Assembly: GCF_040545875.1 (NCBI RefSeq)
Contig: NZ_JBEPMR010000020.1
Reading direction: 5' to 3' (one strand)
DNA length: 64,000 nt
Source of the DNA: Faecalicatena_A orotica
GTDB lineage: Bacteria > Bacillota > Clostridia > Lachnospirales > Lachnospiraceae
Under the pieces are notes generated by a model. It saw only the letters and a list, made by a program, of their open reading frames with translations, made no database searches and had not been told where the DNA came from. The translations under genes and the position numbers were made by a program. Shown here piece after piece: positions 16,545-25,080 of the stretch (position 1 is its first letter; each line of letters opens with the position of its first letter).

Positions 16545-17203
16545 CGAACCACCTCACAGTCTCTCAGATCCAGTACACCTCTTCGCATCACTGCCCTAAA
16601 AAACATTGGCTGGATATTTTCAGGGTCTGAATAATCCATATCATACAGCATAAATCCCAAATCCTTTTCCTCAACTGCTTCATAGGCTGTTATAATCTCT
16701 TCCTCCTCACAAAGACAAAAATTAGCCGGAAATTCCCTGCAGCCAAAATACGGCATATGATAACATTCTCCTTTTCTCAGGCGCCGCATCATAATGTCCT
16801 TAAACTTACCCGGATTGTCACCTTCATTCGCTTTGTCAGTCATTTCAAAGTGAGCCTCAATGACATATTCCACATCACGAAGAAGCAATGATGCCCTCTG
16901 CACAATCTCTTCTTTGCTGCTCATAAATAAAGGTTTTTCCCCTCCATTATATACCGACAGAGCATTGTTCGAGGAGACTTTACTTTTTACTTCATTTCGC
17001 CTCACACTTGTAAACTTAATTGGCTTGTTCACATAAATCCTGTCGATGATCCACCTTAATCCCGGGTGCCAGTATATGGCTTCCAAAATTCCCCGAGCTG
17101 ACGAAGGTGTCATGACATCGTAAGTACATCTTTCCACTTTCATCTCTGGGCGAGAGAATAGGGCAAAATCCCCCCACACTTTAACTTTCACACCAATCCC
17201 CAT
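16541..17203 (-). CDS. cas5c: Cas5c (Csd5), crRNA-processing endoribonuclease
   Basis: 220 residues from the ATG at 17203, which has AAGGAGGA 7 nt upstream. An in-frame start at 17263 adds 20 residues but runs almost into the last array-3 repeat and lacks a ribosome site. The N-terminus GVKVKVWGDFALFSRPEMKV and MTPSSARGILEAIYW are typical of Cas5. In type I-C, which lacks Cas6, Cas5c cuts the repeat RNA and then caps the crRNA 5' handle. It lies 58 bp downstream of array 3, without an obvious promoter between. Confidence 0.95.
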   Translation of the reverse strand: MGIGVKVKVWGDFALFSRPEMKVERCTYDVMTPSSARGILEAIYWHPGLRWIIDRIYVNKPIKFTSVRRNEVKSKVSSNNALSVYNGGEKPLFMSSKEEIVQRASLLLRDVEYVIEAHFEMTDKANEGDNPGKFKDIMMRRLRKGECYHMPYFGCREFPANFCLCEEEEIITAYEAVEEKDLGFMLYDMDYSDPENIQPMFFRAVMRRGVLDLRDCEVVR

Positions 17204-17261
17204 ACATTTTCCTCCTTCCTGTAATTTAACTTTTTCATTTGATGACTCATCCCCTTTATTC

Positions 17262-17694
17262 ATTTCAATTCATGTCCCCACGAGGGGAACGACTTAGATT
17301 CCTATCAATACATTCCACAGACGCATAATTTCAATCCACGTCCCCGCGAGGGGAACGACATGCGAAGGGCAGGAATTCGGAGTGCTGCAACATATTTCAA
17401 TCCACGTCCCCGCGAGGGGAACGACTCGGCGAGGCGGCAAAAATTCTCGGTTGCAATCAAATTTCAATCCACGTCCCCGCGAGGGGAACGACAAGCCAAC
17501 TAAAGGAGCGGATGCAGAGTTTTTCCGAATATTTCAATCCACGTCCCCGCGAGGGGAACGACCCCGCAAGAATACGGAGTTGTACTTCCATAAGGATTTC
17601 AATCCACGTCCCCGCGAGGGGAACGACGCCTTGATGGAGTGTGGCCTGAAATCCATCATAAGATTTCAATCCACGTCCCCGCGAGGGGAACGAC
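17262..17694 (-). CRISPR. CRISPR array 3, type I-C (7 repeats, 6 spacers), inside the cas operon
   Basis: 32-bp repeats at 17262-17293 (three changes), 17328-17359, 17394-17425, 17461-17492, 17531-17562, 17596-17627 and 17663-17694; spacers 33-38 bp. Minus-strand repeat begins GTCGTTCCCC and ends GTGGATTGAAAT. It differs from arrays 1 and 2 at two positions, both in the hairpin. On the minus strand one change gives a G-U pair, so the 7-bp stem survives in the RNA. Degenerate end at left, leader L3 at right. Confidence 0.97.
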
Positions 17695-17864
17695 TGCAAA
17701 ATAGACAATTTCCACCTCAGATATTTAGACATTTTTAACTAAATATCAATATAGTTTGTCTACATTGTGCTCTTTTTTCTTTCTTTCATTTAAAAACACA
17801 CTCAATTTGTGCATTTTTTCTGGTGCGAATCCCCCAGTATTTTTATGTTCACTTCAGGTTCGCA
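17695..17864 (-). promoter_or_regulatory. CRISPR leader, copy L3
   Basis: 170 bp, the same length as L1 and L2 but more diverged. The palindrome is ATATTTAG...CTAAATAT at 17721-17746 (26 bp from the repeat); its outer eight pairs are kept while the inner pair is lost. The GTGCGAA/TTCGCAC inverted repeat is conserved. Confidence 0.85.
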
Positions 17865-18003
17865 CTAAATAATTAATGTCAAATCAATTTCTATCCTCAC
17901 CTTATAATCATCTTCCAGTTAAAAATACCGAAGACTGCTTCTCTATCTATATTATCAGATGATTTTGATTTTCACATAACACATTGAGCATTATCTAGAA
18001 TTT
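17865..18003 (-). pseudogene. cas2 3'-end remnant upstream of leader L3
   Basis: Contains a block (about 17972-17998) nearly identical to the intact cas2 segment encoding LDNAQCVM, then degenerates with stops, frameshifts and a deletion, ending at a TAG next to the leader. It reaches further 5' than the L1 and L2 remnants. Confidence 0.75.
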
Positions 18004-18190
18004 ATTCATTGCTAATGGTAAATGAAACTAGTAAACATTAACCTTGCTCATAAAAAATACTCCAAATTGCATACCCCCATGCTATGTAAAATGATAAAAA
18101 AACTTCTATAAGTGATTGTTCCTTATTTTTAATAATACCATATTTTAATAGATATATTAATAAGTTATCTCTTCTTTGTTTTATCCCAAC
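18004..18190. other. AT-rich region between cas2 remnant and cas3
   Basis: No gene or repeat recognised. No clear terminator follows cas3, so read-through from cas3 into leader L3 and array 3 is possible. Confidence 0.4.
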
Positions 18191-20329
18191 TCAAAATACT
18201 ACCGCCCTCCCATACTCCACATCCAGCCTCAGCCCCATCTCTTCTGTATACTGCCCGTCATCCCGCAGCAGAAAGAAGTCTTCTCCCCCGTCTTCTGAGA
18301 TTGCCTGCAGCATTCCCGCGGCATTTAATTTATCAAAATCATTTTCATATACATTGATGCAGTATTGTCCTGCCTGACGCACCAGTTTTTTTGTAAAACC
18401 ATTACGTTGTATTTCTTTAAGAAGATTATCTGCCTCTTCTTCCCGATTAATAAAGATTGTCGTTGTATTCTCTTCGATTAATTTGAATTCCTTTGCGACT
18501 TTTGTGAAAGGATACCTTCCACGCCTGAATTGTGCAAGTATGTTTTTCTTATCCAGACCCTCCCCACGGAAATGATACAGCATTTCAAAATATTCCATGA
18601 TAGCTTCTAGTGATGAAATGTCCCGCCCATCTTCAATCAAATCGTTTGCCGCCGCGATCTGCTGCCGCTGCCCGGGTACATATTCCCTGTCTTCCAGCCT
18701 GAATATGTAAGTATTACTTTCTTCCGCTGATCTTTTTCCTTCCCTGTTACATCTTCCTGCGGCTTGTATGACGGAATCAACTCCTGCTAATTGTCTATAG
18801 ACAGACTGGAAATCCAAATCCACTCCTGCCTCTACAAGGCTCGTTGAAATGACGATGCATTTTTTATCACCATCTAAACGTTTTCTGATATCTTCTAGTA
18901 CCTGCTTCCTATGTTTCGGATACATGCTTGTGGACAAATGATAGACGCCTTCACCTTTGAGTCTCTGATAAATGCTTTGGGCCTTCTTTTTTGTATTTAC
19001 AATACAAAGTGCCTGTTCCTCCTTCTCTAGTTTCTCAGCTAATTCTTCTTCGGAAATCCGGCTCAGGTCCTTCAGTGTAACTCGTTTAAAAAACCGGAAC
19101 TGCTCGTCCAGTCTCGGGCATAATTCCACCGCATCTATACTGCTCTGAAAAAACTGCTGTAATGCTGGTTGTGTCGCTGTGCAAAGAACAATACTGGCCC
19201 CATAATGCTGTATCAGTTCCTCCATTGCCGCAATACACGGTTTTAAATAATCGTTCGGAAGCATCTGTGCTTCATCAAAAATAATGACACTATTTACCAT
19301 GTTGTGTAATTTCCTGCACTTAGATGACCTGTTTGCAAAGAGCGATTCAAAAAACTGGACATTTGTCGTAACAATCACCGGTTTGTCCCAGTTTTCCGAA
19401 GCCAGATGCATTGGTTTTAGCTCCTCATCACTTTCATAATCTATATTATAATGATTTTCCAAGACATTATCTCTTCCCAAAATGTCGCTGAAGACTCTGG
19501 CATTCTGTTCAATGATGCTTGTATAGGGGATTACATAAATAATACGGTCCATCTTGTTCTTAACAGCATGGCGAAGTGCAAATGCCAGAGAGGCCACTGT
19601 TTTTCCGCCCCCTGTGGGTACGGTCAGGCGGAAAAGCCCCTTCCCTAATTCACCTTTTTCCAGACAGCTTCTAAGGATCTCCGTTCTTCTTCCGTTTACC
19701 GTATCCAGATTGTCATTGTCAAGCCACTTAGAAATATGCTGTTCCAGTTTCTTAAGAAGGGTTTCCATATCTTCTCCCGAATCACGCCCTGTCTCACCCT
19801 GTTTCATAAAATATTCTGTATCCAGAAAATCTGCATCTACCAGACACGAATATAGCATTCTTATAAACATACTCAGGGCAAAGTCAAAATTGGCTGCGCT
19901 TTTTGGATCAAAGGGAGGATTTTTAAGAGCTGGGACCTTTATCTCCTGCTTATATGCCTCAAAATCTTTCACATTTTTCTTCAGCCGCCCCATCAGCGTA
20001 GCCGATGTTCCCAAATCCGCCTTCTCCCCTGTATCCGGCAGGCCGGAATGATGCCCCGCTATGCAATAACTCAGAAACCCATACAGACCTCCCATTTCAT
20101 AACAAACTTTTGCCCCGGCAGTTGCATGGTCAACCTTTTTATCACTCCCTTGCAGCCGCTGCTGAAATTCCAGAGAATATTTTCCAATATCATGCAGCAT
20201 ACCACTGCAGTATCCCCATTCATAACACCCAAATGTCTCTGCGAATTTACCTGCCCGTTCCGCCGTGCCTGTCAAATGTTCCTTGATACTTTGTTCCCTT
20301 ATTCCTTCAATATGAGCCAGATATTCCAT
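18191..20329 (-). CDS. cas3: Cas3 HD nuclease-helicase (type I-C)
   Basis: 712 residues. The N-terminal HD nuclease (about 10-200) shows SGMLHDIGKYS, DHATAGAK and AGHHSGLPD. The SF2 helicase follows: VPTGGGKTVASLAFA (Walker A), IIFDEAQMLP (DEAQ, in place of DEAH), CTATQPA, ISTSLVEAGVDLDF and QAAGRCNREGK. Recruited by Cascade, it nicks and degrades the displaced strand. It follows the WYL regulator by 24 bp and is separated from cas5c by array 3 and leader L3, which is unusual. Confidence 0.96.
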   Translation of the reverse strand: MEYLAHIEGIREQSIKEHLTGTAERAGKFAETFGCYEWGYCSGMLHDIGKYSLEFQQRLQGSDKKVDHATAGAKVCYEMGGLYGFLSYCIAGHHSGLPDTGEKADLGTSATLMGRLKKNVKDFEAYKQEIKVPALKNPPFDPKSAANFDFALSMFIRMLYSCLVDADFLDTEYFMKQGETGRDSGEDMETLLKKLEQHISKWLDNDNLDTVNGRRTEILRSCLEKGELGKGLFRLTVPTGGGKTVASLAFALRHAVKNKMDRIIYVIPYTSIIEQNARVFSDILGRDNVLENHYNIDYESDEELKPMHLASENWDKPVIVTTNVQFFESLFANRSSKCRKLHNMVNSVIIFDEAQMLPNDYLKPCIAAMEELIQHYGASIVLCTATQPALQQFFQSSIDAVELCPRLDEQFRFFKRVTLKDLSRISEEELAEKLEKEEQALCIVNTKKKAQSIYQRLKGEGVYHLSTSMYPKHRKQVLEDIRKRLDGDKKCIVISTSLVEAGVDLDFQSVYRQLAGVDSVIQAAGRCNREGKRSAEESNTYIFRLEDREYVPGQRQQIAAANDLIEDGRDISSLEAIMEYFEMLYHFRGEGLDKKNILAQFRRGRYPFTKVAKEFKLIEENTTTIFINREEEADNLLKEIQRNGFTKKLVRQAGQYCINVYENDFDKLNAAGMLQAISEDGGEDFFLLRDDGQYTEEMGLRLDVEYGRAVVF

Positions 20330-20353
20330 AGTTACTCCTTTCCTCTTATACGA

Positions 20354-21187
20354 CTACTTCATATGGTAACATTTCAGCAGACTCTTTAACCATTCCACAT
20401 ACATTTCCACAACGTCATCCGGTCCGAGAATTTCTGCACGATCACCCAAACTACTGATCCACCCGAAAAACTGTCTGCTTACATTAACAGCAGGATGGGC
20501 AATAAAGTGATCCGCATCATCCATATGAATCAAAATTCCTTTCCCAAAACGGTCTATTACGACACCAATCAGTTCATTTCCAAAACGCAGCTTTAAGCTT
20601 CGTTCTTCGCCACCGTACATACCAAACGTCTTCTTAGCAAATGCCGCCAGATCAAAACGGGCAAATTCTTTTCTCCCTGCTCTGCGTTCTTTCGTCATTT
20701 CAGTATTTATCATCTTATCAACTCTATAATATTTTACAGACTTCACCGCTGAATCATATGCAATCATATAATAATTTTCATCATCCCATGTAAGTGCCCA
20801 GGGGCTGACTATATAGAATTCACCATTCTGGCGTGCCTCAAATTTACTTGTTAGATTCTCCAGCTTCTTTATCAATTCATTCGTCTTGTTTTCCGTAATA
20901 AACTTTGATGCCTGTACTGCATCAACCAGCAATTTTAATTCCGGAAGTTCAAACTCTCTGCCTGCCACATAAAATCCGGACGGCTGCGTACGTTTGTTTA
21001 TAATATCCATTCCAAATTCATTCAGGGCCTCAATGTCATCATATATACTTTTTCTTTCTGCACTTATTCCGTACCTTTTCAATTCATTAATCAGTTCTAT
21101 TGTAGAAAGTACATGATCCTCATCCGTTTGTTCCAACAATATTTTCATTAAATACAGCAATTTTAATTTTGTCTCTCTTGTTGCCAT
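20354..21187 (-). CDS. WYL-domain transcriptional regulator of the CRISPR locus
   Basis: 277 residues. N-terminal winged helix-turn-helix (about 1-65: TKLKLLYLMKILLEQTDEDH then STIELINELKRYGISAERKS) and a WYL domain (about 120-195, SPWALTWDDENYYMIAYD and KYYRVDKM). The start at 21187 (GAGG 5 nt upstream) is preferred to an ATG at 21208 with no ribosome site. WYL regulators are often linked to CRISPR loci and sense nucleic-acid ligands. Co-transcription with cas3 (24-bp gap) suggests it regulates cas3 and perhaps the whole locus. Confidence 0.85.
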   Translation of the reverse strand: MATRETKLKLLYLMKILLEQTDEDHVLSTIELINELKRYGISAERKSIYDDIEALNEFGMDIINKRTQPSGFYVAGREFELPELKLLVDAVQASKFITENKTNELIKKLENLTSKFEARQNGEFYIVSPWALTWDDENYYMIAYDSAVKSVKYYRVDKMINTEMTKERRAGRKEFARFDLAAFAKKTFGMYGGEERSLKLRFGNELIGVVIDRFGKGILIHMDDADHFIAHPAVNVSRQFFGWISSLGDRAEILGPDDVVEMYVEWLKSLLKCYHMK

Positions 21188-21220
21188 ATTCCTCGCTCCT
21201 TCACACATTCGTCTAAGTCA

Positions 21221-21249
21221 ATTATAAGTCACTGCAAATGTCAGAACAA
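21221..21249 (-). promoter_or_regulatory. Promoter of the WYL regulator-cas3 transcript
   Basis: TTGTTC (21244-21249) and TATAAT (21221-21226) with a 17-bp spacer, about 35 bp before the ATG. Probably drives WYL, cas3 and possibly array 3 and the cas operon. Confidence 0.6.
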
Positions 21250-21500
21250 CCGTAAACCCCAGAATTTTACTCCCTTTCCTGCTTTACAGGTTCCACTTTT
21301 TCTTTTACTTTCATTCCGCTTATGACCTCACAAATAACTTTGGAATTTGTAATAAACCGTACTTTTACTTTAAAATTTTTCGAAACTTTAGAGTATATCC
21401 GCCCGGCTATGTAAGTTCCCGTCGCTTCTGTTCATAAATAAACTTTAACAAATACCCAGTCCCAAAATCCGGCCTCCCCCCTCGTACATACATTCGTTTT
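21250..21500. other. Intergenic region upstream of the CRISPR locus
   Basis: About 250 bp with no gene recognised, between the WYL promoter and the terminator of the beta-glucoside operon. Confidence 0.4.
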
Positions 21501-21542
21501 ATTAAAAAAAGAAGACCGGTGGCTCTTTATCTGCCACCAGTC
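21501..21542 (-). terminator. Terminator of the beta-glucoside operon
   Basis: On the minus strand GACTGGTGGC, a 9-nt loop, GCCACCGGTC (one mismatch) and a long T run. Confidence 0.85.
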
Positions 21543-21565
21543 TCCCACTGATTTCCATTCTTACT

Positions 21566-22990
21566 TTATAGAACTTCACCATTCGTCTCTATTACTTTCC
21601 TGTACCAGTAAAATGATTTTTTCCGGCTTCTGCTCAATGTTCCTTTTCCATCTTCCTGTTTATCCACATAGATAAACCCGTACCGCTTCCGCATCTCGCC
21701 GCTTCCTGCACTGATCAGGTCAATCGGCGCCCATGATGTGTATCCCATCAGCTCCACGCCGTCCTCCTCTACAGCCGTCTTCATTGCCCGGATATGCCTG
21801 CGCAGATAATCGATCCGGTAATCATCCTCAACCTCCCCGTTTTCATTCGGAATATCAACCGCACCCAGCCCGTTTTCCACAATAAATAATGGCTTCTGGT
21901 AACGGTCATATATCTGGTTCAGAGTGATGCGAAGTCCAAGCGGGTCGATCGGCCATCCCCATTCGCTGAAATCCAGATAGGGGTTCTTTGCAGATTTAAA
22001 GAGGTTTCCCCCTGCTTCTTCCCGGCCGCTTCCTGGTGCGGCGATGCATCTGCTGTTGTAGTAAGAAAATGAAATAAAATCTACCGGATGTCTCTTTAAT
22101 ATCTCTTTGTCCCCCGGCTCCATGACCGGAAATACACCATTTTTTGCAAGACGGGCTGACGCATAAGACGGATAATACCCCCGGGCCTGAACATCCACAA
22201 AGAAATAGTTTTCCTGATCCGTCTTAAGTGCCTCCCACACATCCTCCGGCTTACATGTATACGGGTAGGCACTGCCCGCCGCAAACATACACCCGACCTT
22301 ATTTTCGGGGTTCACCTCATGTGCCATTCTGGTTGCCAGCGCGCTTGCCACGAGTTCATGATGAGCAGCCTGATATTTGATGCGCTCTTCATTTTCCCCG
22401 TCTTCAAAATAAATTCCCGCCCCCATAAACGGGGCATGCAGGATCATATTGATCTCATTGAATGTCAGCCAGTATGTCACATAATCCTTATAACGGTTAA
22501 ACAGTACATCGCAGAGATGAAGATAGAAATCTATCATTTCTCTGCTTCTCCATCCCCCGTACTTCTTAATAAGGCCGATCGGGCAGTCAAAGTGAGAAAT
22601 TGTAACCAATGGCTGAATCCCATACTTTCTGCATTCCTCAAATATTTCTTTATAAAACTGAAGTCCCTCCTCATTCGGCTCCTCTTCATCTCCATGCGGG
22701 AATATACGGGTCCATGCAATACTCAGCCGGTACACCTTGAATCCCATCTCTCCGAAGAGACGGATATCCTCCTTGAAATGGTGGTAGTGATCAATAGCCT
22801 CTATGGCCGGATACACATGAGCATCATCCATTTCCAGCATCTTCAAATGCCCTGTGATCACTGCCCCCCTGTCACTGCCGGACGGACACACATCTACATT
22901 TGCAAGCCCTCTTCCGCCTTCGAAAATCCCACCCTCACACTGGTTCGCCGCTGTTGCGCCTCCCCATAGGAAATTATTTTGAAATCCCAT
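21566..22990 (-). CDS. bglA: 6-phospho-beta-glucosidase, GH1
   Basis: 474 residues, the usual length of GH1 enzymes. N-terminal FLWGGATAANQCEGG, acid/base in WLTFNEINMI, nucleophile in FIVENGLGA, and a phosphate-binding C-terminal region (residues about 425-445) fit a 6-phospho-beta-glucosidase. It hydrolyses sugar phosphates delivered by the PTS transporter encoded 11 bp upstream. Third gene of a licT-PTS-bgl operon. Ribosome site GAGGTG. Confidence 0.93.
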   Translation of the reverse strand: MGFQNNFLWGGATAANQCEGGIFEGGRGLANVDVCPSGSDRGAVITGHLKMLEMDDAHVYPAIEAIDHYHHFKEDIRLFGEMGFKVYRLSIAWTRIFPHGDEEEPNEEGLQFYKEIFEECRKYGIQPLVTISHFDCPIGLIKKYGGWRSREMIDFYLHLCDVLFNRYKDYVTYWLTFNEINMILHAPFMGAGIYFEDGENEERIKYQAAHHELVASALATRMAHEVNPENKVGCMFAAGSAYPYTCKPEDVWEALKTDQENYFFVDVQARGYYPSYASARLAKNGVFPVMEPGDKEILKRHPVDFISFSYYNSRCIAAPGSGREEAGGNLFKSAKNPYLDFSEWGWPIDPLGLRITLNQIYDRYQKPLFIVENGLGAVDIPNENGEVEDDYRIDYLRRHIRAMKTAVEEDGVELMGYTSWAPIDLISAGSGEMRKRYGFIYVDKQEDGKGTLSRSRKKSFYWYRKVIETNGEVL

Positions 22991-23001
22991 TCTAACACCT
23001 C

Positions 23002-24984
23002 TTATTTCAATACTTTCAACAGGTTTTCACCCGGATTAACCTGTTCCTTAACTGTCTCAACTACGTCCAAAAAGTCATCTGTGTTTGCAACAATGACAGG
23101 CGTTTCCATGCAGAAGCCTTTATTTTTAATAAATTCTATGTCAAACTTCACGAGAAGCTGGCCTTTCTGAACCCTGTCCCCCTGTTTTACAAGAGCCTCA
23201 AACCCTTCGCCCTCCAGCTGCACCGTATCCAGACCGATATGTATCAGGAGTTCTACCCCCTCATCCGTTTCCAGACCGAGAGCGTGCAGTGTCGGAAACA
23301 GTGTCGAAACAACACCGTCTGCCGGGGCGAATACCTTTCCTTCCTGAGGAAGAATCGCCGCCCCTTTCCCGAGAACACCGGATGCGAATGCATCGTCTTT
23401 GATGGATTCCAGTTTCAGGACTTCCCCCTTTATCGGGCTTGTAATATCTATCTGTTTTAAGATGCTGCTGTGTTCCTGCTTCCCGCCATCTGCCGCAGCT
23501 CCTTCCTCTGTCTGATTGTTTTCCACATCAATTCCATCGTTTATCTCTGTTTTTCCACATGCCCCCCCAATTTCTTTCACATCCTCTTCTCTGTAGAAGA
23601 TCATCGTCGCCGCAAAAGCAAGCACCATCGTAATCACAACACCCACGACAGCTACGAACAGGTTCCCCATACTTCCGTCAGGCTCGATCATGGCTGGGAA
23701 TTCAAAAATGCCCATACCGCCCATCATAAATTTTCTGAAATTGAACGCACCATAGAATCCCCCGCCGATTCCTCCGACGATACAGCTGATAATAAACGGT
23801 TTCTTTAAAGGAAGCAGGATACCATATATGGCCGGTTCTGTGACACCGAAAATACCCGAAATAAAGTTCGGCAGGGCCATTTCTTTTATTTGTTTGTTCT
23901 TCGTCTTGAAAAAGATTGCCAGCACAACCGCTGAGGTCGCAAACGTACATGCAAAGAACGGCATCATAACATTGTCAAACCCATTTGTCATAATGTTGTT
24001 AATATAGACCGGGATGAATCCCCAGTGCAGACCGAATATAACAAGAATCTGCCATGTAAGCCCGACAATTGCCCCAGCCAGCATCGGGCTGAAATTCCGT
24101 ACTGCCATAACGCCCTCTGCAATAATCGTTGAGGCAAATGTAGCCAGAGGTCCGATCAGAAGAAGGCCTGCCGGAATTGCCACGAGCAGTGTCAGCATCG
24201 GGACAAAGAAGAACTTCACCAGATCCGGCACGATTTTATTAAAGAATTTCTCACACTTGGATGCAAAGTATACGACGAAGATCACCGGGATCACTGTGCC
24301 GGTATAATCCATTGCAATCAGCGGAATCCCAAAGAAATCTGTATACACCGCGGATTCAAACATCGTCCCTGAAAATAATGTATAAAGTACATCATTACCT
24401 GCCGAAAGCGCGCTTCCCTGTATGGCGGGATAGCACATGATTGCGCCGATCACGAGACCGAGCATCGGCTTGAGATTGAACTTCTTCGCCGCCGTATAAC
24501 CAAGAAACAGCGGAAGGAAGGTGAACAGGCCGTCACCGACCGCATTCAGTACCAAATAACCGCCGCATGTATCAGAATACAGATGCAGAGCTACAAACAG
24601 GGCATTTAATCCCTTGATCATACCGCAGGCAGCCATGATTCCAAGAATCGGCTGGAAGATACCCGAGATGATGTCGATAAAACGGTTGAAAATATTCCCG
24701 GAAGGTTTTTCTTCTATGCCTGCCGCGCCTTCTTCCAACCCAATCAGAGGCATCACATCAGCATAGACATCCGGTACATGATTGCCTATGACTACCTGAT
24801 ACTGCCCACCACTTTTCATAACCGTGACGACACCGTCCATATTTTTCAGGACATCGTCCTTTGCCCTGCTTTCGTCCTTTAACTTGAAACGAAGTCTTGT
24901 GATACAGTGTGTCAGACTGATGATGTTTTCTTTTCCGCCGACATTTTTGACAATTTCTTTTGCCAGATTTTCATACTTACCCAT
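23002..24984 (-). CDS. PTS beta-glucoside transporter, EIIBCA
   Basis: 660 residues in B-C-A order. EIIB (1-85) has its phosphocysteine in ISLTHCITRLRF (about Cys27). EIIC (about 105-460) has about ten membrane segments with GIFGVTEPAIYGI. EIIA (about 510-660) has FAPADGVVSTLF and the phosphohistidine in LLIHIGLDTV (about His582). It imports and phosphorylates an aryl-beta-glucoside or beta-disaccharide. Ribosome site GGAGG. A RAT-like sequence lies just upstream. Confidence 0.95.
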   Translation of the reverse strand: MGKYENLAKEIVKNVGGKENIISLTHCITRLRFKLKDESRAKDDVLKNMDGVVTVMKSGGQYQVVIGNHVPDVYADVMPLIGLEEGAAGIEEKPSGNIFNRFIDIISGIFQPILGIMAACGMIKGLNALFVALHLYSDTCGGYLVLNAVGDGLFTFLPLFLGYTAAKKFNLKPMLGLVIGAIMCYPAIQGSALSAGNDVLYTLFSGTMFESAVYTDFFGIPLIAMDYTGTVIPVIFVVYFASKCEKFFNKIVPDLVKFFFVPMLTLLVAIPAGLLLIGPLATFASTIIAEGVMAVRNFSPMLAGAIVGLTWQILVIFGLHWGFIPVYINNIMTNGFDNVMMPFFACTFATSAVVLAIFFKTKNKQIKEMALPNFISGIFGVTEPAIYGILLPLKKPFIISCIVGGIGGGFYGAFNFRKFMMGGMGIFEFPAMIEPDGSMGNLFVAVVGVVITMVLAFAATMIFYREEDVKEIGGACGKTEINDGIDVENNQTEEGAAADGGKQEHSSILKQIDITSPIKGEVLKLESIKDDAFASGVLGKGAAILPQEGKVFAPADGVVSTLFPTLHALGLETDEGVELLIHIGLDTVQLEGEGFEALVKQGDRVQKGQLLVKFDIEFIKNKGFCMETPVIVANTDDFLDVVETVKEQVNPGENLLKVLK

Positions 24985-25020
24985 TTTCTTTCCTCCATTG
25001 ATAAAAATTATATTTATGAA

Positions 25021-25047
25021 GGTTTGGCCAACTTAATGTCACCATCC
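25021..25047 (-). promoter_or_regulatory. Possible second RAT element before the PTS gene
   Basis: Minus strand GGATGGTGACATTAAG then TTGGCCAAACC resembles the ribonucleic antiterminator consensus bound by LicT/BglG. No overlapping terminator is visible downstream, so it may be vestigial. Confidence 0.35.
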
Positions 25048-25080
25048 TGGCATACATGGTATCTATGCAGCAGGTTTTCA

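Noticed and set aside
17204..17263. Longer Cas5c start at 17263
   Set aside because: It nearly touches the last CRISPR repeat and lacks a ribosome site, while AAGGAGGA precedes the ATG at 17203.
9518..17694. Self-targeting or phage origin of spacers
   Set aside because: Not testable by eye; a nucleotide search of all 14 spacers against phage, plasmid and host sequences would decide.
17294..17738. Open frames across array 3 on both strands
   Set aside because: Translated CRISPR repeats, as in arrays 1 and 2.
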